Shown piece after piece: positions 1 to 9,291 of a stretch of DNA of 64,000 nt. A program made the position numbers and the translations under genes. Every line of letters begins with the position of its first letter. The stretch's first letter is position 1. The notes under the pieces were generated by a model that was given only the letters and a program-made list of their open reading frames with translations, searched no databases and had not been told where the DNA came from. The DNA is taken from the NCBI RefSeq assembly GCF_026810445.1, contig NZ_CP113949.1:2542001-2606000 (forward strand), written 5' to 3'. This DNA comes from Pseudomonas sp. BSw22131 (GTDB lineage Bacteria > Pseudomonadota > Gammaproteobacteria > Pseudomonadales > Pseudomonadaceae).

Positions 1-330
1 GCTGTGTTGATAAACCAGGGCGTGCGCGTCGCTCTTGCTGATCTCTTCGCGGGCAAGCGCGCTCCTACGCCCTTCGGGCAGAATCAAGAAGCCCAAGAGT
101 GCCGCAAATCTCTGTAGGAGCGCACGAGCGACGCGAGGCCGGTGTGGGGTACGCAGCAGCCCCAAACCATACGCCTCGTTTCCATCTGGAAAACCGCATA
201 CACAGGGATCACTGCCGCTGCGCGGCAGATCGTCCGAATGCGGCCCAGAGACAAGCCACGCTCCTGCGCCCTCCGGGCAGAACCAAAAGCTTCGCAGGCC
301 AGCCTCGCTTCAATAAAGCGCGAGATTCGC
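1..330. repeat. Diverged composite intergenic repeat block
   Basis: No credible gene lies here. Around 46-68 is a REP half-site (CGCGGGCAAGCGCGCTCCTA). From about 69 a longer element begins with GCCCTTCGGGCAGAA, continues through CTGTAGGAGCGCACGAGC at 112-129, and reaches a second GCCCTCCGGGCAGAA at 268, a period of 199 bases. The order of blocks matches, on the opposite strand, the two tandem units at about 16.1-16.45 kb, so this is a diverged member of the same family. Confidence 0.7.
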
Positions 331-897
331 TCACCCCTGAAATCCCGAGACGCCGACTTCGGGGCGATCCCTGGGCACCCGTTGCAGGTGTTCCTGCACG
401 GTGCGGCCCGCCAGAGGGCGGATCATCATTCGTACGGTATTGATCCGTTTGCCCATCTCGATGCCCTCGCGGGTGCGGGTCTGCTGGTAGCCGAGCTTTG
501 CCCAGAAGCGCTCTGCCTTGTGGTTGCCTTGCACCACCGCAAGGCGCATCCATTGTGCGCCGTGCTGTTGAGCCCAGCGCTCGATCTCGGCGTGAATCAA
601 CTCAGCCTCGCCGGTACCGTGCCGGGAAGAGGCCACGATAAAGAAAGCGATGTGCCAGACCGCCGGTGCCCACAGGTCAGAGATAACCGTGACCAGCGCC
701 GCCAGATCCCCATGCCGGTCGACATAACCCCATATCCAGCGCCTGTCGTATTCCCAGCCCTCGGGCAGCTCACCTTTGAGTTTCTCCAGCGCTTCCCCAG
801 GTGTGAGCGGCTCGCCATTGCACGTGTGGAAATAGCCGGGATTTGCCTCGAAAAACGCCTGAACCCTGGGTTCGTCATCAAGGGGAAGGGCAACCAC
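331..897 (-). CDS. GNAT family N-acetyltransferase
   Basis: A protein of 188 residues with the general shape of the GNAT fold. A central block (VWHIAFFIVASSRHGTGEAE) resembles strand 4 and the acetyl-CoA loop, although the usual Q/RxxGxG/A pyrophosphate loop is poorly kept. A later block (VVQGNHKAERFWAKLGY) is the usual GNAT C-terminal motif in which an Asn precedes the FW-x-K-x-GF/Y signature. The substrate cannot be told. The start is a GTG. An in-frame stop lies 30-33 bases upstream and no ATG falls between, so either GTG is correct or the true N-terminus has been lost. It stands alone, converging on the repeat block and codirectional with the downstream LysR gene. Confidence 0.75.
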   Translation of the reverse strand: MVALPLDDEPRVQAFFEANPGYFHTCNGEPLTPGEALEKLKGELPEGWEYDRRWIWGYVDRHGDLAALVTVISDLWAPAVWHIAFFIVASSRHGTGEAELIHAEIERWAQQHGAQWMRLAVVQGNHKAERFWAKLGYQQTRTREGIEMGKRINTVRMMIRPLAGRTVQEHLQRVPRDRPEVGVSGFQG

Positions 898-984
898 TTG
901 AAGGTCGTCTATAGGTGAAACGGGACATTACATTGTGCGCATGGGTGTGCTCCTGACGAGTGCTGCTCGAGCGCGATGTGCCGG

Positions 985-1887
985 TTACTTGCCCCAGGCC
1001 GCCAACGCAAACTCAACGAAATGCCTGACCTTGGGCAGGCGATAACGGTCTTGCGCGTACATCAGAAACATCGGACGGCTGGGCGGTTGATAGTCCTGCA
1101 AAAACGGCACCAGCCTGCCCGCCAGCAAGTCATCGCGGATCAGCACGTCCGGCAACATCGCCACACCCATTCCGGCAACGGCTGCCTGCCGAAGCGCCTG
1201 CGTACTGTTAACGGTCATCGGGCCTGACACCGGAATTTCCATCACGCCTTCTGGCCCGGTGAGCTTCCACAGCTTTCCCGACGCGCGCCATTCATCCCCG
1301 GCCGGATACGCAAAAGCCAGGCAGTTATGGCGCCGCAGGTCGTTGGCGTTCATCGGCGTACCGTGACGTCTCAGGTAATCGGGCGAGGCGCAGATGGTCA
1401 GCGTGTAATCCTGCAGCGGACGGGCGATCAGGTTCGAGGTTTCAGGATTGCCGAGGCGAATCGCGGCGTCAAAGCCGTGCTCCAGCAGGTCCATCACCTG
1501 ATTGCTCAGCACCACCTCAAGTTTGACCTGCGGACATTGCTGCACGAAATCACTGAGCATCGGCGCCAGCCGCTCTGCACCGAAAGCAGGGGGCGCGGTG
1601 ATGCGCAGGGTTCCGGCAGGCAGGCTCTGCGCCTGTTCGGCGAGACGGTCAGAGTCAGCGACCAGCCCCAGCACTTCTATGCAGCGGCGGTAATACTGCA
1701 CGCCAAATTCGGTGAGGTTTTGCCGCCGCGTGGTGCGTTGCAGCAGGCTGATGCCCAGTCGCTGCTCAAGCGCCTTGAGATGGTTGCCGACCATGGTTGT
1801 CGACATTTCACACTGCCGGGCCGCCGCCGTCATGCTGCCGCTTTCGACGACCTGCACAAACACCGACATCGACTGGAATACGTCCAT
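985..1887 (-). CDS. LysR-family transcriptional regulator
   Basis: A 300-residue LysR regulator. The N-terminal winged helix-turn-helix covers about residues 1-60 (SMTAAARQCEMSTTMVGNHL, then RLGISLLQRTTR). It is followed by a periplasmic-binding-protein-like effector domain from about residue 90 (GTLRITAPPAFGAERLAPML). The start is set at MDVFQSM, where the family domain begins; an in-frame extension upstream would add 41 unfamiliar residues. It is divergent from the aminotransferase gene that starts about 100 bases away, which by LysR convention is the likely target. The effector is unknown. The sequence resembles the CrgA/YhjC-like subgroup common in pseudomonads. Confidence 0.85.
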   Translation of the reverse strand: MDVFQSMSVFVQVVESGSMTAAARQCEMSTTMVGNHLKALEQRLGISLLQRTTRRQNLTEFGVQYYRRCIEVLGLVADSDRLAEQAQSLPAGTLRITAPPAFGAERLAPMLSDFVQQCPQVKLEVVLSNQVMDLLEHGFDAAIRLGNPETSNLIARPLQDYTLTICASPDYLRRHGTPMNANDLRRHNCLAFAYPAGDEWRASGKLWKLTGPEGVMEIPVSGPMTVNSTQALRQAAVAGMGVAMLPDVLIRDDLLAGRLVPFLQDYQPPSRPMFLMYAQDRYRLPKVRHFVEFALAAWGK

Positions 1888-1984
1888 TATCAAGGCCTGC
1901 TTTAAAGACACTGAAGAAAAGCCATCTTTATACACCAGCGCGGGCTGACGATACTCCTCGTACATCCACGAAGGAGCGCACGAC

Positions 1985-3232
1985 ATGGCCGCCAATTGCC
2001 TGATGAACACCTACAAACCGCTGCCGTTGAGCTTCGTCAGGGGCTTGGGCGCGCGACTCTGGGACGAAGACAACCGCGAATACCTCGACGCAATCGCAGG
2101 CGTCGCCGTGACCAATGTGGGGCATTGCCACCCGCGTATCGTCGAGGTCATTCGCGAGCAAGCCGGATTGCTCCTGCACACGTCCAATCACTACCAGATT
2201 GCCTGGCAACAACGGCTGGCGCACAGGCTCACGCAGTTGTCGGGGATGGAACAGGCGTTCTTCAATAACTCCGGCGCTGAGGCAAACGAGACCGCGCTCA
2301 AGCTCGCCAGGCTGCACGGCTGGTCGAAAGGCATTCGCCAGCCGCTGGTGGTGGTGATGGACAACGCGTTTCACGGCCGCACGCTGGGCACGATGTCGGC
2401 CAGCGACAACGGCACCGTGCGTCTGGGCTATCAGCCGCTGCCAGGCGAATTCATCCGCGTGGCGTTCGGCGACATCGCTGCGCTTGAAGCGGCAGGCCGG
2501 GCGCATGGCGAGCGGATCGTCGCAGTACTGATGGAGCCCATTCAGGGCGAAAGCGGCGTGCTGTTACCACCGGCCGATTACCTGAACAACGTGCGTGCGC
2601 TGTGCACCCGGCGCGGCTGGCTGATGATGCTGGACGAGATCCAGACCGGCATGGGCCGCACCGGGCGCTGGTTCGCGTATCAGCATCACGGCGTCCTGCC
2701 GGACGTGATGACGCTCGCCAAAGGCCTGGCAAACGGCTTGCCCATCGGCGCATGCCTGGCGCGAGGGGCGGCTGCGCGACTGTTCACTCCGGGTAGCCAC
2801 GGCAGCACCTTTGGCGGTAACCCACTGGCGTGTCGGGTGGCGTTCACCGTGCTGGAGATCATCGAGCAGGAAGGCGTGTGCGAGAAGGCGGCAGAGCAGG
2901 GCGCGCATTTACTCAGTGGGCTGACCGAGGCGCTCGCGGGGCATCCGGATGTGGTCGAGGTGCGCGGACAAGGCTTGATGATCGGTATCGAGCTGAGTCG
3001 CGCAATACCTGATCTTACGCGGGTCGCCGCTCGCGATTTCGGTCTGCTGATCAACGTCACGCGGGGTCAGACGATTCGTCTGGTGCCACCGTTGATCATT
3101 GACCGGCATGAGGTGCAGATGATTGTCGAAGGAGTGGCGGGGGTATTGGGGAAGCAATCTGTGTATCGGTCAGCGCGTCCCATCATCAGGAGCGCGCCCG
3201 TTGGCGAGACAGCCGCTCCGGTTTGGCAGTGA
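1985..3232 (+). CDS. argD: Acetylornithine-type class III aminotransferase
   Basis: A 415-residue PLP-dependent class III aminotransferase, closest in appearance to acetylornithine/succinylornithine transaminases (ArgD/AruC). Such enzymes transfer an amino group between an omega-amino donor and 2-oxoglutarate. Visible signatures are [16 protein letters not shown] (phosphate binding), [10 protein letters not shown], the [12 protein letters not shown] block carrying the PLP Asp, and [13 protein letters not shown] with the Schiff-base Lys. A Shine-Dalgarno GAAGGAG nine bases upstream supports the ATG at 1985. The gene is divergent from a LysR regulator rather than embedded in an arg or aru cluster. 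It may therefore be a paralogue with its own inducible role, so the symbol is tentative. The C-terminal tail of about 25 residues after LGKQSV is unusual. Confidence 0.85.
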   Translation: MAANCLMNTYKPLPLSFVRGLGARLWDEDNREYLDAIAGVAVTNVGHCHPRIVEVIREQAGLLLHTSNHYQIAWQQRLAHRLTQLSGMEQAFFNNSGAEANETALKLARLHGWSKGIRQPLVVVMDNAFHGRTLGTMSASDNGTVRLGYQPLPGEFIRVAFGDIAALEAAGRAHGERIVAVLMEPIQGESGVLLPPADYLNNVRALCTRRGWLMMLDEIQTGMGRTGRWFAYQHHGVLPDVMTLAKGLANGLPIGACLARGAAARLFTPGSHGSTFGGNPLACRVAFTVLEIIEQEGVCEKAAEQGAHLLSGLTEALAGHPDVVEVRGQGLMIGIELSRAIPDLTRVAARDFGLLINVTRGQTIRLVPPLIIDRHEVQMIVEGVAGVLGKQSVYRSARPIIRSAPVGETAAPVWQ

Positions 3233-3304
3233 CCGCAGAGGCGGCCCTCAAGGGAACGTTGCTGATGGGTCGTGGCGACAGGTGTCAGCCACGACCAGCA
3301 ATGC

Positions 3305-4027
3305 TCAGCGATCCCGCACTTTGCCGAACCACTCAAGCGAGGTTCGCCAGAAGCACACGCCGAGGAAATACGCCGACGCCAGGGACCACAAGCCCATCAG
3401 GAACCCGCTGTTGTCAGGGTGTTTGATCACCAGGCCCAGGCTGCAAAGTAACCACACGGTGGTCACGGCGATGTTGATCGGCATGAAGCGGCGCACCCGG
3501 AACGGATGCAGAAACTTCATGCGGGTCAGGGTCAGAAGGGCCAAACCAATGATGGTCAGGAGAGTGACCCACGGCGCCGGCCAGATGATGTAAACGCACA
3601 AGGCGACCACGTTCCAGGCCGCAGGGAAGCCTTGAAAGTAGTTGTCCTTGCTCTTCATCTCGACGTTGCAGAAGCAAAACAACGACGACACCAGAATGAT
3701 CGCCGTACACAGGAAGAGCGTGTATTCAGGCAGCGGAATGTAGCGGTAGATGAACAGCGCGGGGATGAAGACGTAGGTCAGGTAGTCGATCACCAGATCC
3801 AGTACCGAACCGTCAAAATTGGGCAGGACTGACTGCACGTTGAATTTACGGGCCAGGGAGCCGTCGATGCCGTCGACCACCAGCGCCAGGCCCAGCCACA
3901 GCATGCAACCCTTGGGTGAGTCGTCGAACAAGGCGATGGTCGCCAGGAAAGCGATGACCACACCGGTGGCAGTAAAACCGTGCGCACCCCACGCTTTCAG
4001 CCTGGCTTTGCGTTGTTCGGATATCAA
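3305..4027 (-). CDS. pcs: Phosphatidylcholine synthase
   Basis: Integral membrane CDP-alcohol phosphatidyltransferase that condenses choline with CDP-diacylglycerol to give phosphatidylcholine in the inner membrane. The family motif is plain at DGIDGSLARKF, continuing to FDGSVLDLVID, with the spaced Asp residues that bind the CDP group and metals. Roughly eight hydrophobic segments follow. A TTG start is chosen because CAGGAGAG lies just upstream and the resulting 240 residues match the roughly 240 usual for bacterial Pcs. The longer in-frame extension to 4147 is non-hydrophobic and unlike the family. Pcs is typical of plant-associated pseudomonads. The gene stands alone, converging on the aminotransferase gene. 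Confidence 0.88.
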   Translation of the reverse strand: MISEQRKARLKAWGAHGFTATGVVIAFLATIALFDDSPKGCMLWLGLALVVDGIDGSLARKFNVQSVLPNFDGSVLDLVIDYLTYVFIPALFIYRYIPLPEYTLFLCTAIILVSSLFCFCNVEMKSKDNYFQGFPAAWNVVALCVYIIWPAPWVTLLTIIGLALLTLTRMKFLHPFRVRRFMPINIAVTTVWLLCSLGLVIKHPDNSGFLMGLWSLASAYFLGVCFWRTSLEWFGKVRDR

Positions 4028-4201
4028 AAGGGTTCTCTCCTGCGAGTAAGGCCGACCCACTCCAAAACGCTGGCGCGTTGGGGTGGACGGGTAAAAGTTG
4101 CAACTATCGACCGGTGGTTCGGCGCTAAGGTTCACTGACCATGGCAACGCTGTCCAGTATCAAATGCCCGCAACGCCGGACAGCCTCGTATAACGACCGC
4201 T

Positions 4202-5449
4202 TCAGGGGTTTGTCGCAGCGTTGGAAAGTTGCATGATCAGCGCCGTGGTCAGGTACAGACGTGGCGCGATGCTCGACAACTCGATGTACTCATCATCGGC
4301 GTGCAAGCCTGCGCCCACCACGCCCATGGTCTCCAGCACGGCGGGTTTAGCGCTGTCAGGTACGTAAGCGTAGCCGGCGTCGGTGCCGAAGCGCATGGCG
4401 ATAGGTTCGATATCGCGGCCAATTTTGCCGTACAGCGCCTGCGCGGTTTTTGCCAATTGCTCGGAACCCGGATTCTTCGCCAGCGGCGGGCGCCCTTTAT
4501 CGAGGCGGAAGGTGACTTCGGTGCCGTCGATGAGTGTTTTCTGGACGATGCGCTGCCCGTCAGCGAGCACCCGATCGGTCTCGCTCAGGTCTGAATATCG
4601 CATGTCGCCTTCAGCCGATGCACTGGACGGGATGATGTTGCGCTTTTCTCCGCCCTTGATCAGCGTCCAGTTGACGGTGGTGCCTTTGGCCGGATCGCCG
4701 AGGTCTTTTAATTGCAACATCTGGTGCGCCAGTTCCATGGCCGCATTGCGTCCGGCTTCGGGCGCTGAACCTGCATGGGACGACTTGCCCTTGACGTCGA
4801 GAAACACGCCATTGATGCCATTTGTCGCGACAGTGACCGCGTCTTTGTCAGGCGGCTCGTAAGAGAACACGTAGTCGTGCTGACGGGCGAGTTCGGCGAT
4901 GATTTTCTTCGAGCCGCTGGAGCCGGTTTCTTCATCCGGATTGAACAGCACGGTGAGGGTGCCGAAGTCTTTGAATTTCTCATCCTGCAGCAGTTTCAGG
5001 GAGTGCAGCACTACCGCTACGCCACCTTTGGCGTCCGCTACGCCTGGGCCATAAGCGCGCTCGCCGTCAACTTTGAACGGACGTTTGGCGGCTGTGCCGG
5101 GGCCGAAGACCGTGTCGTAATGAATCATCAGCAAAAAGCTTTTGCTGCCGTTGCCCTTGATCGTGCCCACGATGTTGTCACCGGTCGAAGGGCTGGCTGG
5201 CGTGGTCTTGACCTCGGCCCCCAATGCCTTGAGACGCTCGACAAGCACTGCGCTGACTGTCTTCAGGCCCGGGGCCTGGCCCGTTCCGGTGTCGATGTCG
5301 ACCAGTTGTTTGACGGTGGCGAGGTAGGCTTTTTGTTCGGCTTCGGCGCTTTTCAGCAACTGATCGGGTGGCAGGCTGGCGGCAAGGGCTGTCAGTGAAA
5401 ACATCGACAGCGCGATGGCAGCCATGAGCGGTGAACGTCGTACGAGCAT
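4202..5449 (-). CDS. Secreted M20 glutamate carboxypeptidase (CPG2-like)
   Basis: A 415-residue M20 zinc peptidase of the carboxypeptidase G2 type, which removes C-terminal glutamate from folates and peptides. A signal peptide occupies residues 1-23 (basic start, MAAIALSMFSLTALAAS), so the enzyme is periplasmic. Metal and catalytic motifs are in order: MIHYDTVFGPG, GVADAKGG, NPDEETGSSGS with the catalytic Glu pair, and a late GTDAGYAYV. The dimerisation insert lies in the middle. The start has a good GAGGGATCC Shine-Dalgarno. The reading frame continues about 100 residues upstream but that part is low-complexity and basic. It is divergent from polB, with no operon partner. Confidence 0.87.
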   Translation of the reverse strand: MLVRRSPLMAAIALSMFSLTALAASLPPDQLLKSAEAEQKAYLATVKQLVDIDTGTGQAPGLKTVSAVLVERLKALGAEVKTTPASPSTGDNIVGTIKGNGSKSFLLMIHYDTVFGPGTAAKRPFKVDGERAYGPGVADAKGGVAVVLHSLKLLQDEKFKDFGTLTVLFNPDEETGSSGSKKIIAELARQHDYVFSYEPPDKDAVTVATNGINGVFLDVKGKSSHAGSAPEAGRNAAMELAHQMLQLKDLGDPAKGTTVNWTLIKGGEKRNIIPSSASAEGDMRYSDLSETDRVLADGQRIVQKTLIDGTEVTFRLDKGRPPLAKNPGSEQLAKTAQALYGKIGRDIEPIAMRFGTDAGYAYVPDSAKPAVLETMGVVGAGLHADDEYIELSSIAPRLYLTTALIMQLSNAATNP

Positions 5450-5616
5450 GCTGGATCCCTCAGAAAGTGTGCGAGTGATGCTGTGATAGTCCACCGCTGG
5501 GCATTGTTCCCGGCATCGCAAAAATGATGCCCGATGTCTAACCGACGCATCCGCGCTTTCCCACCGCGATAAACGTAGAATCGCGCATTCAGCTTTGGCT
5601 TTGTGAGGGTGTATCG

Positions 5617-7986
5617 GTGGATTTTCAGCAGGGTTTTGTCCTGACCCGGCATTGGCGGGACACGGCCGCTGGCACGGAAGTCGAGTTCTGGCTGGCAACC
5701 GACGACGGCCCCAGGCGCCTGCGTCTGCCGTTTCAAACGTCCGTGGCATTCATCCCGGAGGCCCATCGGGAGCGTGCGCAAGCCGTGTTGTGCAACGAGC
5801 GTGACGTTGAACTCAAGCCGCTGCAGCTGTGTGATTTTCGTCATCGTCCGGTCCTCGGGCTCTACACCCGGCAGCATCGGCAACTGATGAACCTGGAAAA
5901 AGACTTGCGCCGCGCCAGCGTCGATGTCTACGAAGCGGACGTGCGGCCGCCAGAGCGCTACCTGATGGAGCGCTTCATTACCGCGCCGGTGTTGTTCAGT
6001 GGTACGCCCGACGCCGACGGCGTGCTGCTGGACGCGCAACTCAAGCCTGCCAACGACTACCGTCCAACCCTGAAACTCTGCTCACTGGACATCGAAACCA
6101 CTGAACGAGGTGAGCTGTACTCCATTGCGCTTGAAGGTTGCGGCGAGCGTCAGGTGTACATGCTCGGCCCGGCCAATGGCGACGATGGGCTCGTGGATTT
6201 CAAGCTCGACTATTGCGACAGCCGCAAGCAGTTGCTGGAGCGACTGAACGCGTGGATCGCGTTGCACGATCCCGACGCGATCATCGGCTGGAACGTCATA
6301 CAGTTTGACCTGCGAGTGCTGCACGAGCATTCGCAGCGCTTGAAAGTGCCTTTACGTCTGGGCCGGGGGGGCGAGGTAATGGGATGGCGCGAACATGGCG
6401 CTCAAAACAACCATTTTTTCGCCTCGGCGCCAGGGCGTCTGATCATCGACGGCATTGAAGGGCTGCGTTCCGCGACGTGGAGTTTTCCTTCATTCAGCCT
6501 TGAAAACGTTGCGCAGACGCTGCTTGGTGAAGGCAAAGCCATCAACAATCCGTATCAGCGGATGGACGAGATCAACCGCATGTTCGCCGAGGACAAGCCG
6601 GCGCTGGCTACTTACAACCTCAAGGACTGTGAGCTGGTGACGCGGATCTTTCACAAAACTGAGTTGCTCACGTTTTTGCTCGAAAGGGCGACGGTAACCG
6701 GGCTGCCGGCCGACCGAAATGGCGGGTCGGTCGCAGCGTTCGAGCACCTTTATATGCCGCTGATGCATCGTCAGGGCTTTGTCGCGCCGAATCTGGGCGA
6801 GCGCATGCCGCAAGCCAGTCCCGGCGGTTTTGTGATGGACTCGCGGCCGGGTTTGTATGAGTCCGTGCTGGTGCTGGATTACAAGAGCCTTTACCCGTCG
6901 ATCATCCGCACCTTTCTCATTGATCCGGTAGGGCTGGTCGAAGGCCTGCGCGAACCCGACGAGGCGCACAGCGTTGCGGGTTTTCGCGGGGCACGCTTTT
7001 CTCGTACCCGGCACTGCCTGCCGGCCATCGTGTCGCGGGTCGCAGAGGGCCGGGAGGCGGCAAAGCGCGAGCGTAATGCACCGTTGTCACAAGCGCTGAA
7101 AATCATCATGAACGCCTTTTATGGCGTGCTCGGTTCCAGCGGCTGCCGGTTTTTCGACACCCGCCTGGCCTCGTCGATCACCCTTCGCGGTCACGAAATC
7201 ATGCGCCAGACCCGGCAGTTGATCGAAGGCCTGGGCTATGAGGTGATCTATGGCGACACCGATTCGACCTTCGTCTGGCTCAAACGCGCACACGACCAAG
7301 AGGAGGCCGCGCAGATCGGCAAGGCGCTGGTCGATCAGGTAAATGTCTGGTGGCGCGATCACGTCCTGCAGGAATACGGGCTGGAAAGCGTGCTGGAGTT
7401 GCAGTTCGAAACGCATTACAAGCGCTTTCTGATGCCGACCATCCGTGGCGCCGAGGAGGGCAGCAAGAAACGCTATGCCGGCCTCGTCACCCGCGCCAAT
7501 GGTGAGGATGAAATGGTCTACAAGGGCCTTGAGACGGTGCGCACCGACTGGTCGCCGCTTGCCCGCGAGTTTCAGCAGGAGCTTTATTTGCGCATCTTCA
7601 GTCGCCGCCCGTATCTGGACTACGTGCGCGACTTTGTGCGGCGCACGCTGGCGGGCGACCTTGACCACCAGTTGGTTTACCGCAAGCGCCTGCGTCGCGC
7701 ACTGGACGACTATGAACGCAATGTCCCGCCGCACGTACGCGCCGCGCGCCTGGCCGACGCGTATAACCGTCAACAGGGCAGGCCGCTGCAGTATCAGAAC
7801 CGTGGCTGGATCAGTTACGTGATGACGGTCGCCGGCCCGGAACCGCTGGAGATCCGTACCGCGCCGATTGACTACGACCACTACGTCTCCCGTCAGCTCC
7901 AGCCGATTGCCGACGCCATCTTGCCATTCGTGCTTTTCCGGACAATCGATCTCAGTTCCCAAGATCAGCAAAGCTTTGATTTTTGA
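5617..7986 (+). CDS. polB: DNA polymerase II
   Basis: A 789-residue family B DNA polymerase, the length of E. coli Pol II (783). It performs replication restart and lesion bypass in the cytoplasm. The 3'-5' exonuclease motifs are present ([15 protein letters not shown] near residue 155 and [14 protein letters not shown]). Polymerase motif A is [13 protein letters not shown] near residue 421, motif B is [15 protein letters not shown], and motif C is [10 protein letters not shown] with catalytic Asp547 and Asp549. The start is GTG, with GAGGG just upstream. In E. coli polB is LexA-controlled; here only a poor half-matching box was seen upstream, so SOS control is not supported. Confidence 0.96.
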   Translation: MDFQQGFVLTRHWRDTAAGTEVEFWLATDDGPRRLRLPFQTSVAFIPEAHRERAQAVLCNERDVELKPLQLCDFRHRPVLGLYTRQHRQLMNLEKDLRRASVDVYEADVRPPERYLMERFITAPVLFSGTPDADGVLLDAQLKPANDYRPTLKLCSLDIETTERGELYSIALEGCGERQVYMLGPANGDDGLVDFKLDYCDSRKQLLERLNAWIALHDPDAIIGWNVIQFDLRVLHEHSQRLKVPLRLGRGGEVMGWREHGAQNNHFFASAPGRLIIDGIEGLRSATWSFPSFSLENVAQTLLGEGKAINNPYQRMDEINRMFAEDKPALATYNLKDCELVTRIFHKTELLTFLLERATVTGLPADRNGGSVAAFEHLYMPLMHRQGFVAPNLGERMPQASPGGFVMDSRPGLYESVLVLDYKSLYPSIIRTFLIDPVGLVEGLREPDEAHSVAGFRGARFSRTRHCLPAIVSRVAEGREAAKRERNAPLSQALKIIMNAFYGVLGSSGCRFFDTRLASSITLRGHEIMRQTRQLIEGLGYEVIYGDTDSTFVWLKRAHDQEEAAQIGKALVDQVNVWWRDHVLQEYGLESVLELQFETHYKRFLMPTIRGAEEGSKKRYAGLVTRANGEDEMVYKGLETVRTDWSPLAREFQQELYLRIFSRRPYLDYVRDFVRRTLAGDLDHQLVYRKRLRRALDDYERNVPPHVRAARLADAYNRQQGRPLQYQNRGWISYVMTVAGPEPLEIRTAPIDYDHYVSRQLQPIADAILPFVLFRTIDLSSQDQQSFDF

Positions 7987-8169
7987 TGCTGCTTTAACCG
8001 GTTGATGCGGTCAGCAAAAAATCATGGTCTTGCACCGGAACTCGGCTATTACCCCACCTTCTATATTTTGGGCAGTTCGATATCGCCAGCGTCGAGTTTG
8101 ATTCGGCGTCGCTTGCACGCTACGTCCCGCATGTGCAGTAGCCAAAAACACTGAAGAGAGAAATAGCGG

Positions 8170-9291
8170 ATGACTCAAGCGATCACCTGGGTGCATATCG
8201 GCGATTTACACATGGACGAGGAGGACGGTTGGCAAAGCCGCGACCGGTTGCAGGGAATCGTAAGCGAGATCAACGAGCATATCGGCGTCGCTGCCGACTT
8301 TGTTTTTCTGCCGGGCGACAACGCGAACCACGCAACTCCCGAGCAATACAGGGCGATCACGGATGCCTTGGCACCGCTGCAATTGCCTTACCGGGTGATC
8401 ACCGGAGACCACGATTTCGAGCCGGGTAATCTCGACAATTACCACGCTGGCTTTCCCGAGCAGAATCGCTCTGAAGTAGAGGTCATTGCGGGCTACCGGT
8501 GTATTTTTCTGGACATCATTTCTAAAGGTGCAGGCGGCCCGGATTTCCGTCTCACCATGCACCACCGTAAGCGTCTGATGGAAGAACTGGCCCGCGCGGA
8601 AGCTCAAGCGCAAGTGCCGCTCGTGTTCATGCACGCTTATCCTGGGGATCTCGCTGCCGAAGGTGATTTGATCGCACAGGCCTTAGCCGATGCGCGCGTC
8701 GCCTTTGTCGACACCGGTCACACCCACTACAGTGAATTGCTCAATGACGGGCGCGTTATTTATGGGGCGACAAGATCAACCGGACAGATCGAGGAGGGCG
8801 GCGGCAAACCCGGTTACTCGCTGATCACTGTCTATGGGCGAGTGCCGAGCTGGCGCTTCAAGGAGACAGATACGCCTTGGCCATTTGTGCAAATCGTGTC
8901 ACCGGCAGACCTGCGCATGGTCACGCGGCCAGCCGATCCGCAGCAGATTCCCCGTCCCGGAAAAATCGAAATAATAGCCAAGCTCTTCGGCGTTCCCGAC
9001 GGTCCCGTCATGCTGACCTGCGACGATCTTCCAGGCATCGAGATGACGGCGCTCGCTGATGCTGCGCTGTGGTCTGGTGTCGTTCATCTCGACGCGGGCA
9101 TGCACGCCGTGACCGTGGCCAACGGCAGTGACCGTGACACGATCAGGCTTCTCGTCCGCGAGCCAGACAATATCCCCCAGCGCGGCATGCCTGTCGCCCT
9201 TGGTTGTGACGTCCATTCCATTGGGGCGTGGCCCGAACATGGCCTGGAGGGAGCGCAACTGGGCCCTAATAAAAACGGTATGCACTGGTGA
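8170..9291 (+). CDS. Calcineurin-like metallophosphoesterase
   Basis: A 373-residue protein whose first 230 residues form a calcineurin-type binuclear metallophosphoesterase of the CpdA/class III cyclic nucleotide phosphodiesterase style. The ligand motifs appear in order: IGDLHMDEED (D-x-H), LPGDNANH (GDxxxN), ITGDHDFEPG (GDH/N-HD), FMHAYPGD, and DTGHTHYSELL (GHxH). The C-terminal 140 residues look like a beta-rich domain of unknown role. No signal peptide is evident, so it is probably cytoplasmic. Its stop overlaps the start of the ArsB-like permease by four bases, implying translational coupling and a shared function. The substrate is unknown. Confidence 0.85.
   Translation: MTQAITWVHIGDLHMDEEDGWQSRDRLQGIVSEINEHIGVAADFVFLPGDNANHATPEQYRAITDALAPLQLPYRVITGDHDFEPGNLDNYHAGFPEQNRSEVEVIAGYRCIFLDIISKGAGGPDFRLTMHHRKRLMEELARAEAQAQVPLVFMHAYPGDLAAEGDLIAQALADARVAFVDTGHTHYSELLNDGRVIYGATRSTGQIEEGGGKPGYSLITVYGRVPSWRFKETDTPWPFVQIVSPADLRMVTRPADPQQIPRPGKIEIIAKLFGVPDGPVMLTCDDLPGIEMTALADAALWSGVVHLDAGMHAVTVANGSDRDTIRLLVREPDNIPQRGMPVALGCDVHSIGAWPEHGLEGAQLGPNKNGMHW

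Noticed and set aside
142..918. Long + strand frame (258 codons) across the repeat block and GNAT gene
   Set aside because: It is antisense to a recognisable GNAT protein, starts inside repeat sequence and has the composition of a shadow frame.
5481..5496. LexA-like box CTGT-N8-ACCG upstream of polB
   Set aside because: The right half has a mismatch, the centre is not AT-rich and it lies about 120 bases before the start, so SOS control cannot be claimed.
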